A stretch of 64,000 nucleotides of DNA from Thermoguttaceae bacterium. Its GTDB lineage: Bacteria > Planctomycetota > Planctomycetia > Pirellulales > Thermoguttaceae. The notes under the pieces were generated by a model. The model saw nothing but the letters and a program-made list of their open reading frames with translations, did no database searches and had not been told where the DNA came from. The position numbers and the translations under genes were made by a program. The DNA is taken from assembly GCA_029975295.1 (NCBI GenBank), contig JARKPK010000089.1:1-64000 (forward strand), given 5' to 3'. This document shows, one piece after another, positions 46,474-63,904 of this stretch (position 1 is its first letter; the number at the start of each line of letters is the position of its first letter).

Positions 46474-48147
46474 ATGCACCGAGAATACGTCAACCCGGCA
46501 ATTCGAGAGCTCCGCGATCAGTTGGTGCGTTTCGCTCCGCGAGATCGCCGCTGGGAGCAGGTTGCGCAAACCGAACGTCTTCTCTCGGAGATCGCCCCGG
46601 ATCGAATCTACCCGTACGAGTTTCTCTGCTACCGCATCACGAATTACCGTCCGACTGATAACCTCTCTGTCAAAATCATCGGGCGGGAGGTTTTGCACGA
46701 CCTTCGGCTTCTGGTCGAGGATCTCTCGGAGTCGGCCGGCGTGAAGGCGGAGTGTGTCGGTGAGCGCGTTCTGACCATCGAGGAACTCGCAAAGCGTCTG
46801 AACGTTTCGACGAAGACCATAGCTCGATGGCGGCGGCTGGGCTTGGTGAGCCGACGCTTCGTCATGGACGGCCGATCTCGTGTCGGTTTCTTGCAAAGCT
46901 CGGTCGAACGCTTTGTCTCCCAGAACCCCGACAAAGTGCGTCGCGGCAGCCAGTTCAGCCAGATGAGCGAGGAAGAACGCAACTCGTTGATCGAGCGGGC
47001 TCGACGGCTGGCCGCGGCCGGCGGGTATCCGGCCGAGGTCGCCCGGCGGTTGGCCGAGCAAACCGGTCGGAGCATCGAAACGGTCCGATACACACTAAAG
47101 CACTTTGACGAACAGAACCCCGACATTGCGATCTTTCCCGACAGCCGGGGCCCGCTTCCACTGGAAACGAAACGCAAGATTTTCCAGCTCTATCAGCGAG
47201 GAGAGTCCGTGGAGACTCTCGCCCGGCGCTACGGACGCGAGCGAAACAGCATCTACCGCATTATTAACGAAGTGCGGGCGATGCGGGTGCTGGAATTGCC
47301 GCTGGATTTCATCCCGAACAACTCGTTTGCTCGCGTGAAAACACCGTTCCAAGAGCAGCGAATTCTCGGTCCGATGCCCGAGGCCGACGCCGTGGTCAAA
47401 AAGCCTCGGCTTCCCTCGGGCCTGCCCCCTTACTTGGCCAGCCTGTACGAGGTGCCGCTGCTGACCCGAGCGCAAGAGATGCACCTGTTTCGCAAGATGA
47501 ACTACCTTAAGTTCAAGGCGGCCAAATTGCGGACGAAGCTTGATCCCGCATCGCCCAAGTCGTCGTTGATGGATGAAATCGAGCGTTGCTACGATGAGGC
47601 CGTCGAAACGAAGAACCAGATCATTCGCGCGAACCTTCGCTTGGTGGTCTCGATCGCGAAACGACACGTCGGTCCGATCGACAACTTCTTCGAGTTGGTT
47701 AGCGATGGGAACATGTCGTTGATGCGGGCGGTGGAGAAATTCGACTACGCGCGCGGCAACAAGTTCAGCACCTACGCCAGTTGGGCAATTATGAAAAACT
47801 TCGCCCGAACGATCCCCGACGAGCATCGCCGGCGCGACCGTTTCCGGACCACCGAGGCCGAGGTCTTCTCGACCACGCCCGACGAAAAGGCGGAACTGGG
47901 CGATCAAGAGGCCGCCCAAGCTCAGCGCGAATTTCAGATCGAATCGATCCTCAGTTGTCTCGATGACCGCGAACAGGCGATCATCATCAAGCGGTTTGGG
48001 TTGCGCCGCGGACACGAGCCGCTCACCCTGAAGGAGGTGGGCGCCGAGTTGGGCGTTACCAAGGAGCGTATCCGCCAGCTCGAGGCGAGGGCACTGACCA
48101 AGCTCCGCAAAGCCGCCGAGGAAGAAAAGATCGAGTTCCCTTCGTAA
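46474..48147 (+). CDS. sigma-70 family factor with three N-terminal helix-turn-helix modules
   Basis: The 557-residue protein starts at ATG 46474 with GGAGGGATC upstream. The C-terminal half is a group 1/2-like sigma factor: region 1.2 (YLASLYEVPLLTRAQEMHLF), region 2 (IIRANLRLVVSIAKRHVG, KFSTYASWAIMKNFAR) and region 4 (TLKEVGAELGVTKERIRQLE). Region 3 is short and region 1.1 is absent. The first ~280 residues instead hold three helix-turn-helix-like segments: MerR/excisionase-like TIEELAKRLNVSTKTIARW (near 101), EVARRLAEQTGRSIETVRY (near 190) and ETLARRYGRERNSIYRII (near 247). This fusion occurs in planctomycetes. The target promoters are unknown. Confidence 0.88.
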   Translation: MHREYVNPAIRELRDQLVRFAPRDRRWEQVAQTERLLSEIAPDRIYPYEFLCYRITNYRPTDNLSVKIIGREVLHDLRLLVEDLSESAGVKAECVGERVLTIEELAKRLNVSTKTIARWRRLGLVSRRFVMDGRSRVGFLQSSVERFVSQNPDKVRRGSQFSQMSEEERNSLIERARRLAAAGGYPAEVARRLAEQTGRSIETVRYTLKHFDEQNPDIAIFPDSRGPLPLETKRKIFQLYQRGESVETLARRYGRERNSIYRIINEVRAMRVLELPLDFIPNNSFARVKTPFQEQRILGPMPEADAVVKKPRLPSGLPPYLASLYEVPLLTRAQEMHLFRKMNYLKFKAAKLRTKLDPASPKSSLMDEIERCYDEAVETKNQIIRANLRLVVSIAKRHVGPIDNFFELVSDGNMSLMRAVEKFDYARGNKFSTYASWAIMKNFARTIPDEHRRRDRFRTTEAEVFSTTPDEKAELGDQEAAQAQREFQIESILSCLDDREQAIIIKRFGLRRGHEPLTLKEVGAELGVTKERIRQLEARALTKLRKAAEEEKIEFPS

Positions 48148-48308
48148 CCCAGCCCGGCCGCGCCGACTGCCGACCCGCTCGGTCGGGCATGGCGGAGGAC
48201 GAACCGGCCACACAGGGGGGTGGGGGGCGTCAAGCCCCTCAAGATATTCGGCGGGTCCGAAAGACATCAACCGGCTGGAAGGAAAGTCCCGTCGCCCGCC
48301 CAGCGATT

Positions 48309-48336
48309 GGGTTGGTAGTTTCGGAACTATCAACCC
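48309..48336 (+). terminator. possible terminator of the sigma factor gene
   Basis: A 12-bp stem GGGTTGGTAGTT / AACTATCAACCC (one G-T wobble) has a TCGG loop, about 160 nt after the stop. No T-run follows, so termination would need Rho or the stem alone. Confidence 0.45.
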
Positions 48337-48432
48337 TCCCGACAGCCACCCAAACCACCCACCTTAGCCATCTTATCTCCTGGGCGGGCGATGGGGTTCC
48401 GTGGGCATGAAAAAATGTGTGCCCATACGGCC

Positions 48433-48460
48433 TTGCAAGCCGATGGATGTCGGCTATACT
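48433..48460 (+). promoter_or_regulatory. promoter of the tRNA-tuf operon
   Basis: TTGCAA at 48433-48438 and TATACT at 48455-48460 have a 16-nt spacer, 27 nt before the first tRNA. This is the best promoter in the window. Confidence 0.7.
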
Positions 48461-48487
48461 AATCGGTTTGCGATTGCGGTCCAGTCG

Positions 48488-48560
48488 GCTAGCGTAGCTC
48501 AACCGGCAGAGCAGCTGATTTGTAATCAGCAGGTTGTGGGTTCAAGTCCCTCCGCTAGCT
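48488..48560 (+). tRNA. tRNA-Thr (anticodon TGT)
   Basis: The 73-nt cloverleaf has acceptor arms GCTAGCG/CGCTAGC, the D arm with GCTC/GAGC, an anticodon stem GCTGA/TCAGC around loop TTTGTAA, and the T-arm motif GGGTTCAAGTCCC. The discriminator is T and CCA is not encoded. First of four clustered tRNAs, in the position of E. coli thrU. Confidence 0.96.
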
Positions 48561-48759
48561 CGTAGCGAGCCGCCCCTTAATTGGCTTGGCAAGGCGGTCT
48601 GGAGCGCGGGTGGTTGTTCAGGCCGCTGCCGAGGCGGTGCGTCGAGCAAGGGCGCCGGGCGACTTCCATCGGACGCGCGTCACGGTGAATAAGGAGAGTG
48701 CAAGCAGGCAGATTCACGACGCGGCCGGCCGCTAGGGCCCAGCAGCGATCGATATACGC

Positions 48760-48841
48760 GGGCGGTTTCCCGAGCGGTCAAAGGGGTCAGACTGTAAATC
48801 TGATGGCAATGCCTTCGAAGGTTCGAATCCTTCACCGCCCA
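48760..48841 (+). tRNA. tRNA-Tyr (anticodon GTA)
   Basis: The 82-nt class II tRNA has acceptor GGGCGGT/ACCGCCC, anticodon stem TCAGA/TCTGA around loop CTGTAAA, a long variable arm (TGGCAATGCCTTC region) and T arm GAAGGTTCGAATCCTTC. The long variable arm and GTA anticodon identify tyrosine. CCA is not encoded. Confidence 0.96.
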
Positions 48842-48911
48842 CTGTCGCCGCACGTCGTTTCAACCAACGAATTCCGCGCGGTTGCCGGGGTGGACGGCCG
48901 GTGTCGAACTT

Positions 48912-48982
48912 GCGGGTGTAGCTCAACGGTAGAGCGGTAGCCTTCCAAGCTACTTACGAGGGTTCGACTCCCTTCACCCGCT
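48912..48982 (+). tRNA. tRNA-Gly (anticodon TCC)
   Basis: The 71-nt cloverleaf has acceptor GCGGGTG/CACCCGC, anticodon stem GTAGC/GCTAC around loop CTTCCAA, and T arm GAGGGTTCGACTCCCTT. The discriminator is T. It matches E. coli glyT in position and anticodon. Confidence 0.96.
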
Positions 48983-49107
48983 TCGAGGCCAGTGAAGACC
49001 GCGGCGGCGACGGCAAGACAAGCAAGCGAACTTGTTCGGGCAAGAGTTGGCGATGCAGTCGCTGGTGCGAGACGGCGAGCGGATGTCGGCAAGAGTCGCG
49101 CAATCAG

Positions 49108-49183
<76 letters not shown>

Positions 49184-49283
49184 GTGTGTGGGTCGGTCGA
49201 CGCGCGTGCATCGGCATTTGATGTTGGGAACACGTTTTTTCGTAACGACCTGATAGACAAAACGCAGGGAGAAACACGCAGCA

Positions 49284-50480
49284 ATGGCGAAGGAAGTATT
49301 TCAACGGACGAAGCCCCACGTGAACGTGGGCACCATCGGCCACATCGACCACGGCAAGACGACGCTGACCGGCGCGATCCTCGCGGTTCAAACCGCCAAG
49401 GGCTTGGCGAAGTTCAAGTCGTATGCTGATATCGCCAAGGGCGGCACGGTCCGCGACGCGACCAAGACGGTGACGATCGCCGTTGCCCACGTCGAATACG
49501 AGACCGAAAAGCGGCACTACGCCCACATCGACTGCCCGGGCCATGCGGACTTCATCAAGAACATGATCACCGGTGCGGCCCAGATGGACGGCGCAATCTT
49601 GGTGGTTTCGGCCGCCGACGGCCCGATGCCCCAAACCCGCGAACACGTGCTGCTGGCTCGCCAGGTGAACGTGCCCGCGCTGGTCGTCTTCCTGAACAAG
49701 TGCGACTTGGTTGATGATCCCGAGTTGCTCGAATTGGTCGAGCTGGAATTGCGCGAATTGCTCACCAATTACGGCTTCCCCGGCGACGAAGTGCCGATCA
49801 TTCGCGGCTCGGCCCTGCCGGCGTACAACAACCCGGCCGATCCGGAAGCCGGCAAGTGCATCCAGGAGCTGATGGACGCGATTGACAGCTACATTCCCGA
49901 GCCGGTCCGCGAACGCGACAAGCCCTTCCTGATGGCCATTGAAGACGTGTTCTCGATCGAAGGTCGCGGCACCGTCGCCACCGGCCGAATCGAGAAGGGC
50001 ATCATCAAGGTCGGCGACGAAGTGGAAATCGTCGGTTTCGTGCCCACCCGCAAAACGGTGGTGACGGGCGTGGAAATGTTCCAGAAAACGCTCGACCAGG
50101 GCGAGGCGGGCGACAACGTCGGCTGCCTGCTCCGCGGCATCAAACGCGAGGAAATCGAACGCGGTCAAGTGTTGGCGAAGCCCGGCTCGATTACGCCCCA
50201 CACCGAGTTCGAGGCCGAAGTGTACGTCCTTTCGAAGGAAGAAGGCGGGCGGCACACGCCGTTCTTTAGCGGCTATCGCCCTCAGTTCTACTTCCGCACC
50301 ACCGACGTGACCGGAACGGCCCAGTTGCTCGGCGGCGCCGAAATGTGCATGCCCGGCGATAATGTGAAATTGCGGATCGAGCTGATCGCCCCCATCGCCA
50401 TGGAGGCGAACGTCCGATTCGCCATCCGCGAAGGCGGCCGCACGGTTGGCTCGGGCGTGGTGACGAAGATTTTGAAGTAG
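49284..50480 (+). CDS. tuf: elongation factor Tu
   Basis: The 398-residue GTPase delivers aminoacyl-tRNA to the ribosome. G1 GHIDHGKTT begins at residue 19, switch [14 protein letters not shown] follows, then G4 NKCD and the domain II signature [18 protein letters not shown]. The C-terminal [18 protein letters not shown] is intact. GGGAGAAAC precedes the ATG. Length is normal. It is preceded by four tRNAs and followed by tRNA-Trp and secE. The tRNA promoter at 48433 probably drives it. Confidence 0.98.
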   Translation: MAKEVFQRTKPHVNVGTIGHIDHGKTTLTGAILAVQTAKGLAKFKSYADIAKGGTVRDATKTVTIAVAHVEYETEKRHYAHIDCPGHADFIKNMITGAAQMDGAILVVSAADGPMPQTREHVLLARQVNVPALVVFLNKCDLVDDPELLELVELELRELLTNYGFPGDEVPIIRGSALPAYNNPADPEAGKCIQELMDAIDSYIPEPVRERDKPFLMAIEDVFSIEGRGTVATGRIEKGIIKVGDEVEIVGFVPTRKTVVTGVEMFQKTLDQGEAGDNVGCLLRGIKREEIERGQVLAKPGSITPHTEFEAEVYVLSKEEGGRHTPFFSGYRPQFYFRTTDVTGTAQLLGGAEMCMPGDNVKLRIELIAPIAMEANVRFAIREGGRTVGSGVVTKILK

Positions 50481-50806
50481 AACCCGCCTCGGGCCGGGAG
50501 AGTGTTTTCTATCGGCGTCGCCTCCTCGATTTGTCGCGGGGCGACGTCGATTGCAGTTGGCAGCGGCGAGACGGCCGAAACATGCGGCAAGAAGCGAGCG
50601 GTCCTCCGGGCCTAAAGGCGATGGCAGGCCGCTCGGCGAAAGACGCCCGTTCGTCCGCTTGCCCGCTGTCGTTGCCTAGGAGTCAACCTTCGAGACGTCA
50701 ACCAGTCGATCCGGCGGGTCGCACTGGGGGAACAAGGGATTCGGCCGCGGTGGTGGCATCAACCAGCTCCCGGCGGCACGGGTTCCTGTCGCGACGTTTC
50801 GGGCGA
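50481..50806. other. tuf to tRNA-Trp spacer
   Basis: This 326-nt spacer has no supportable gene. In many bacteria rpmG (L33) lies here; no L33-like frame was found. No terminator was seen. Confidence 0.5.
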
Positions 50807-50879
50807 AGGGGTGTAGCTCAATTGGTAGAGCACTGGTCTCCAAAACCAGCGGTTGAGAGTTCGAGTCCCTCCGCCCCTG
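50807..50879 (+). tRNA. tRNA-Trp (anticodon CCA)
   Basis: The 73-nt cloverleaf has acceptor AGGGGTG/CGCCCCT, D arm GCTC/GAGC, anticodon stem CTGGT/ACCAG around CTCCAAA, and T arm GAGAGTTCGAGTCCCTC with one A-C mismatch. The discriminator is G, as in E. coli trpT. It lies between tuf and secE. Confidence 0.96.
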
Positions 50880-51061
50880 CTCAACGATCGGCGGCCGATT
50901 GATTCAACAGCAGCGTCCATCTTGGTCGCTTCGTTGGCCAGCGGCCTGAGGGTGTAGATCTGTGTAGCGTGCCAAAGAACGCACCGTTTTCAACCATTGT
51001 GATTCGTCGCGGATTCTGTTAGGAATCCAGGCGGCGTTAATCAAACCAAGGAAGAGCTTCC

Positions 51062-51484
51062 GTGGCCGGACTTCTGCAAGAGCTTGTGCAAGTCGGCTTG
51101 TACAAACGCAGCCAGGGGCGGATTACCCGTCAGGTGACTTTTGCGGCCTTGGCGGTGGGCGTTGCCATCGGCCTGTTTCGGCTGCATGTGATGCTTTCGG
51201 CCTCAGGTTGGGTCAATGCGTACGGCGGCATCCAATACTGGCTGCCGGCCGTGCTGCTGATCGCCGGAGTCTGGATTGCTTACCGACTGGTGAACTATCC
51301 CAGTTTTGCAGATTTTCTGATCGCAGTCGAAGCGGAAATGGCCAAGGTGTCGTGGCCTTCCCGCTCCGAGCTGACTCGGGCGTCGCTGGTGGTTCTGGTG
51401 ATGCTGATCGTGCTGGCGTTCGTGCTTTGGGGTTTCGATCTTCTTTGGCGTGCCGTGTTCACGTACATCATTCCGATCTTCTAG
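51062..51484 (+). CDS. secE: preprotein translocase subunit SecE
   Basis: The 140-residue protein starts at GTG 51062 with AAGGAAG 7 nt upstream. Three membrane helices are visible (AALAVGVAIGLFRLHVML, YWLPAVLLIAGVWIAYRL, ASLVVLVMLIVLAFVLWGF). The conserved SecE cytoplasmic motif EAEMAKVSWPSRSELTRAS precedes the last helix. The three-helix form resembles the E. coli protein rather than the one-helix type common elsewhere. It forms the SecYEG channel with SecY and SecG, encoded outside the window. nusG follows in the next 120 nt. Confidence 0.95.
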   Translation: MAGLLQELVQVGLYKRSQGRITRQVTFAALAVGVAIGLFRLHVMLSASGWVNAYGGIQYWLPAVLLIAGVWIAYRLVNYPSFADFLIAVEAEMAKVSWPSRSELTRASLVVLVMLIVLAFVLWGFDLLWRAVFTYIIPIF

Positions 51485-51602
51485 TAATTGAAACCGCGGA
51501 AATTGAGAAGCGACTTGGGCGGGCGAAGCACGCAATCGGCCGCTGCGTCGCACTAGCGGCCGCATTGCCTATTGTGTGGACCTATTTAGCGGAATCCTCG
51601 CG

Positions 51603-52610
51603 GTGACGGACGAATTGAATCAAACCAACCAGTTGCCCGACGGGCCTGCGGAGATCTCGGCCGAGCCAGCCGACCGTGGCGAAGTCGCTGCGCCTCTCGG
51701 CGATCAATCGGCGGCCACCGAACCGTCGGCGGAAGTTCCAGTCGCACCGGTACCTGCCCCCGCGATTGGAGCCGACCCAGAGCTTCTGCCCGGCGGAGAC
51801 AGTCCCGTCGCGGCGGATGCCGAGGTGGCGCCCGAGCCGCAAGCGATCGATCACGTGCAGCCCGATGCGACGGCTCCGGCAGATTTTGACCTGCCGACGG
51901 TGGCCGAGTTGCCGGTCGCCGTTGAGAGACCAAGTGTTACAGAGCCCGAGCCAGCGCCGCTGGCGCCGTCGCCTGAGCCGGTGACGGCCGCTGCCGCTCC
52001 AGTGAAGGCGAAAACGTCGGCTTCTGGCCGGCGAAAAGCGGCTGAGGCCGAGCCGAAAGAAGAAAAGCCGAAGTCTTTGAAGATGGATTGGTACATCCTC
52101 AAGGTTCAAAGTAACCGCGAGGAGTCGATCAAAGAAGGCTTGTTGCGCCGGGTGGCCATCGCCGGGCTCGAGTATTATTTCGGCGATGTCATCGTTCCGA
52201 CTGAGAAGGTCACCGAATTCAAGGCCGGAAAAAAACGGGTTCGCAAGCGCAAGCTGTACCCCGGGTACCTTGTCGTGCAGATGGAAATCAACGATGATAC
52301 GTGGTTTCTCGTTCGCGAGACGCCCGGCATCGGCGATTTCACCGGGGCGGCCGGGCGGCCGGCGCCGATGTTGCCGCATGAGGTGTCGCGCATCCTGGCA
52401 AAGCAGGAAGAGAAGAGCGAGAAGGCCCCCAAGCTGAACATCAGCTTCCGGCCCGGCGACCAGGTCAAGATCAACGAAGGCACCTTCGAGAACTTCGAGG
52501 GGCAGGTTCAAAGCATCGACGAACAGAACGGTCGCGTGACTGTGATGATCAATATTTTCGGACGATCAACGCCTGTCGAGTTGGAGTACTGGCAGATCGG
52601 CAGTGTCTGA
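51603..52610 (+). CDS. nusG: transcription antitermination factor NusG with long N-terminal extension
   Basis: The 335-residue protein has a ~160-residue Pro/Ala/Glu/Val-rich acidic extension before the true NusG (about 180 residues). The NGN domain starts at MDWYILKVQSNREESI and includes KRKLYPGYLVVQME and VRETPGIGDFTGA. The KOW domain is at the end (FRPGDQVKINEGTFENFEGQV). It binds RNA polymerase and links it to Rho or S10. The start is uncertain: GTG 51603 (GGAATC upstream) or GTG 51576 (adds nine residues). Both keep the extension, which is in frame with the body. secE precedes and rplK follows. Confidence 0.93.
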   Translation: MTDELNQTNQLPDGPAEISAEPADRGEVAAPLGDQSAATEPSAEVPVAPVPAPAIGADPELLPGGDSPVAADAEVAPEPQAIDHVQPDATAPADFDLPTVAELPVAVERPSVTEPEPAPLAPSPEPVTAAAAPVKAKTSASGRRKAAEAEPKEEKPKSLKMDWYILKVQSNREESIKEGLLRRVAIAGLEYYFGDVIVPTEKVTEFKAGKKRVRKRKLYPGYLVVQMEINDDTWFLVRETPGIGDFTGAAGRPAPMLPHEVSRILAKQEEKSEKAPKLNISFRPGDQVKINEGTFENFEGQVQSIDEQNGRVTVMINIFGRSTPVELEYWQIGSV

Positions 52611-52727
52611 ATCCGGCAGGGCGGACGCGGGTTGCGGCCTTGCGGTCCGCCGGAAGCCGTGTGTTGAACCCAAACGAGCGTTCGCGGCGATCGTCGCAAC
52701 GATACGGCAAGTAAATCGAGTTGAGCG

Positions 52728-53156
52728 ATGGCAAAACAGTTAGTCGGCGAAGTGAAGTTTCAGGTGCCGGGCGGACAAGCGACGCCCGCGCCGCCAGTGG
52801 GTACGTCGTTGGGGCGTTTCGGCATCAATTTGGGTCAGTTCGTTCAGCAGTTCAACGAGCGAACGCGCGACGCCAACGGGATGCCCATTCCCGTGGTGGT
52901 CCGCGTGTATAATGACCGGACGTTCGAGTTCGCGCTTAAAAGCCCGCCGGCCGCGGCTTTGCTGAAGGTGGCTGCCGGCATTGCAAAGGGTTCCGGAGTG
53001 CCCAACAAGGAGAAGGTGGGGAAGGTCACGCGCGGGCAAATCGACGAGATTTGCAAGCGAAAGATGGCCGATCTGAATGCCCGCGACCTGGAGCACGCCC
53101 GACGGATGGTGGAAGGGACGGCCCGAAGCATGGGACTGGAGGTTGTCGACGCATAG
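52728..53156 (+). CDS. rplK: ribosomal protein L11
   Basis: The 142-residue large-subunit protein binds 23S rRNA at the GTPase-associated centre. It begins with the Pro-rich N-domain ([37 protein letters not shown]) and ends with the rRNA-binding C-domain ([20 protein letters not shown]). Length is normal. It follows nusG by 117 nt. A 302-nt spacer separates it from rplA, unlike the tight rplKA pair in E. coli. Confidence 0.97.
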   Translation: MAKQLVGEVKFQVPGGQATPAPPVGTSLGRFGINLGQFVQQFNERTRDANGMPIPVVVRVYNDRTFEFALKSPPAAALLKVAAGIAKGSGVPNKEKVGKVTRGQIDEICKRKMADLNARDLEHARRMVEGTARSMGLEVVDA

Positions 53157-53458
53157 CTCTTGCCCGCTGCGGCGTTTTCGGAACGGATTTCGTTCCGCAG
53201 AGCTGCCCCCGGTTTCTGGCGTGCCGGCACCTGCGGCCCTCGGCCGGCAGACCGGCGGGTGTGCAACAAGAGCGATCAGGAAACACTAGTGGGAGGCGAC
53301 GCGAGTCGCCGCTAGTTACCACGACCAAGGTCGATTGGTGCGACTCTTGGCTTGAAGCGATGTGATTCGCGAGCCTTTTTCGTTGGCGTGCGGAGCGGCA
53401 TCGTCGCCATGTCAAGGTCGAGTGATCGGCCCATGAGTAGGAGTTGTGAATAGGCGGT
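53157..53458. other. rplK-rplA spacer
   Basis: This 302-nt spacer between ribosomal protein genes has no gene and no clear promoter or terminator. Confidence 0.45.
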
Positions 53459-54142
53459 ATGGTCAAATTGTCAAAGCGCATGCGGGCGATGGTGCAGAAA
53501 ACGCCCGGCAAGAAGCTGTTGCCGCTGGAAGAGGCGGTATCGCTTCTGAAGACTTTCAACTCGACGAAGTTTGATCAGTCGGTTGAAATCGCCATGCGGT
53601 TGGGCATCGACGCCAAGCAGGCCGACCAGATGGTGCGCGGCTCGATCGTGTTGCCGCATGGCATCGGAAGGACGCTTCGCGTCGTTGTTTTCGCCAAAGG
53701 CGACAAAGTGGACGAGGCCAAGGCGGCCGGCGCCGACGAGGTGGGCGGTCCGGAATTGGCGGAGAAAATCAAAGGCGGCTGGACGGACTTCGATGTCTGC
53801 ATTGCCGCGCCCGACATGATGGGCATCGTCGGCCCGTTGGGAAAGGTGCTCGGTCCACGAGGATTGATGCCCTCTCCCCGCGCCGGCACGGTGTCGCCGG
53901 ATGTGGGCAAATTGGTGCGCGAATACAAAGCCGGCAAGGTTGAGTTTCGCAATGATGCGGGTGGCAACGTGCAAGCAGTCGTCGGAAAACTCAGTTTCGA
54001 CGCGCCGAAGCTTGTCGACAATATCCGAGCCTTCATCAATCACATCCTGGCGATGAAGCCCGCGGCTGTCAAAGGGCAATATGTCAAATCGGTGGCCATT
54101 AGCGCCACGATGAGCCCCGGCATCCGCGTGCAGGTCGCCTAG
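53459..54142 (+). CDS. rplA: ribosomal protein L1
   Basis: The 227-residue protein of the L1 stalk has [58 protein letters not shown] and [10 protein letters not shown], all conserved in L1. In other bacteria L1 represses its own operon; no leader was identified here. The stop lies 13 nt before rplJ. Length is normal. Confidence 0.97.
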   Translation: MVKLSKRMRAMVQKTPGKKLLPLEEAVSLLKTFNSTKFDQSVEIAMRLGIDAKQADQMVRGSIVLPHGIGRTLRVVVFAKGDKVDEAKAAGADEVGGPELAEKIKGGWTDFDVCIAAPDMMGIVGPLGKVLGPRGLMPSPRAGTVSPDVGKLVREYKAGKVEFRNDAGGNVQAVVGKLSFDAPKLVDNIRAFINHILAMKPAAVKGQYVKSVAISATMSPGIRVQVA

Positions 54143-54155
54143 AAGGAGGTCGTCG

Positions 54156-54710
54156 ATGAGCAAGTACGTGAAGAACCTGATCACCGACCACTTGCGGAAG
54201 CAATTGGCCGGCGTCGACGACGCGTTGCTGGTCAACGTTATCGGTCTGACCGCCAACAACAGCGCACGGCTGCGTGCCGAGCTGCGGAAAAAGAACATCC
54301 AAGTGATGGTGGTTAAGAACAGCCTGGCCCGGCGGGCAGTCGAAGGCACCCGGTTGGCCCCGTTGTTCGACAAGGCGGAAGGTTCTTCGGCCATTTGTTG
54401 GGGCGCCGAAGACATCGTCAGCCTTGCCAAAGAAATCACTCGCTTGGTGAGCGACCCGACGTTCGCGCCGTTCACCGCCAAGGGCGGCGTGATGGACGGC
54501 CAACGGATCAGCGAGTCGGAAGTCGCTGAAGTTAGCAAATGGCCCAGCCGCGCCGAGCAGTTGAGCCTGCTGGTCGGGCAAATCCTTGGTCCGGGCGGGC
54601 GTTTGGTCAGCCAGTTGACGGCCGTTGGCGGAGCGTTGGCCAGTCAGATCGAGCAAAAGAGCAAGCCGAGCGGCGAGGAACAGCCCCCCGCCGACGCTCC
54701 GGCGGCCTAG
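54156..54710 (+). CDS. rplJ: ribosomal protein L10
   Basis: The 184-residue stalk-base protein binds L7/L12 dimers. The start ATG has a strong AAGGAGG 6 nt upstream, right after the rplA stop. Seen: ANNSARLRAELRKKNIQVMV and VKNSLARRAVEGT, then a C-terminal helix (LVSQLTAVGGALASQIEQKS) for L7/L12 binding and a Pro/Ala-rich end. rplL follows 66 nt later. Confidence 0.96.
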   Translation: MSKYVKNLITDHLRKQLAGVDDALLVNVIGLTANNSARLRAELRKKNIQVMVVKNSLARRAVEGTRLAPLFDKAEGSSAICWGAEDIVSLAKEITRLVSDPTFAPFTAKGGVMDGQRISESEVAEVSKWPSRAEQLSLLVGQILGPGGRLVSQLTAVGGALASQIEQKSKPSGEEQPPADAPAA

Positions 54711-54776
54711 GCATGCCGGCATTCGTTTGGAAACATCAACCTAACTCGTTTATTCGTGTGAAAGGACTATTTCGCA

Positions 54777-55193
54777 ATGGCAACCGCAGAATTGACCCGG
54801 GAATTCTCCGCCCTGACCAAGGAATTGGGCGACAAGATCGTCGGCTTGACCCTGAAAGAGGCGAAAGAGCTGAGCGATTACCTCGATGAGGTCCACGGCA
54901 TCAAGCCCGCCGCGGGCGGCGCCGTGATGGTGGCCGGCCCCGTGGGCGGAGGCGCCGCCGAGGAGAAGAAGGAAGAGAAGACCGCCTTCGACGTGATCAT
55001 CGAAGACTACCCCGACGCCAAGAAGATCGGCGTGATCAAGGTGGTTCGCTCGGCCACGTCGCTGGGCTTGAAGGAGGCCAAGGACTTGGTCGAGGCCAAG
55101 CCGGCGAAGGTGAAGGAAGGCATCGCCAAGGAAGAGGCGGAGAAGCTCAAGAAGGAGCTGGAAGAAGCCGGCGCCAAAGTCGCCATCAAGTAG
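54777..55193 (+). CDS. rplL: ribosomal protein L7/L12
   Basis: The 138-residue acidic stalk protein recruits translation GTPases. N-terminal helices ([20 protein letters not shown]) are followed by an Ala/Gly hinge ([19 protein letters not shown]) and the C-terminal domain ([40 protein letters not shown]). It is slightly longer than E. coli L12 (121 residues). A 382-nt spacer separates it from rpoB. Confidence 0.97.
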   Translation: MATAELTREFSALTKELGDKIVGLTLKEAKELSDYLDEVHGIKPAAGGAVMVAGPVGGGAAEEKKEEKTAFDVIIEDYPDAKKIGVIKVVRSATSLGLKEAKDLVEAKPAKVKEGIAKEEAEKLKKELEEAGAKVAIK

Positions 55194-55575
55194 CGACGCT
55201 CGGAATCCGCTGGCGCGCGGCCATGGGCTTCGCCGCCGCGCCGGCATTGGCTTCGCTTTCGACGAACGCGATGCCCGGGTCGGCAGCCGGTTCCACCGCT
55301 CCGACCCGGGCCTTGCCCCGAAGCGAGGCACCGCACGAACAGCCTATAGGTTTCGACTCCCTGCGATCGCCATGATGAACGATCGGGGGCGGGATGGGTG
55401 CGGGCGAGTTTTGATCGACGTGACCAGTTTCTGCAAGTCGTCATCGAACGAACGGCCCAAGTCGGCGCCGCCGGCTTGGGTTTTGCGCGCAGATGCGGCT
55501 CCGCGCGGCGGGCTTGCCCTCTGGTCGATTCTTTCCGCTTTCCGTTTCAGGGTATAGCGAAGGTAGGTGCATTCT
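55194..55575. other. rplL-rpoB spacer
   Basis: This 382-nt spacer corresponds to the attenuator/RNase III region in E. coli, but no clear terminator is visible here. No gene is supported. Confidence 0.4.
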
Positions 55576-59289
<3,714 letters not shown>

Positions 59290-59566
59290 CCTGCCCGCGG
59301 GGCGGTCGGCGCGGCTGGGAGACTCGGTTTCCCGCCACGGCGACCTCGGCGCGGCGCCGGATTGCGGCTTCTGTTGAGCGAGCCTCGTGTCGGGCTTTGC
59401 AAAGCAATGGCAGCCGCGGCGTTCGGCGCGGGCCCAAGCCGAACAACCTCGGCTCGGGCAAAACAGCGACTGGGCGGTGCCAACCCCGTCGCAGACAATT
59501 GTGCGATTGCCGGCGAGTTTGAGAATATCGTGTGTCACTGTCCTCCCCTGTCGAGGAGTCAACGCT

Positions 59567-63904
<4,338 letters not shown>

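Larger units (their letters stand above)
48148..48487. other. sigma factor to tRNA spacer
   Basis: This 340-nt spacer contains the hairpin at 48309-48336 and the tRNA promoter at 48433-48460, each listed separately. No gene is present. Confidence 0.6.
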
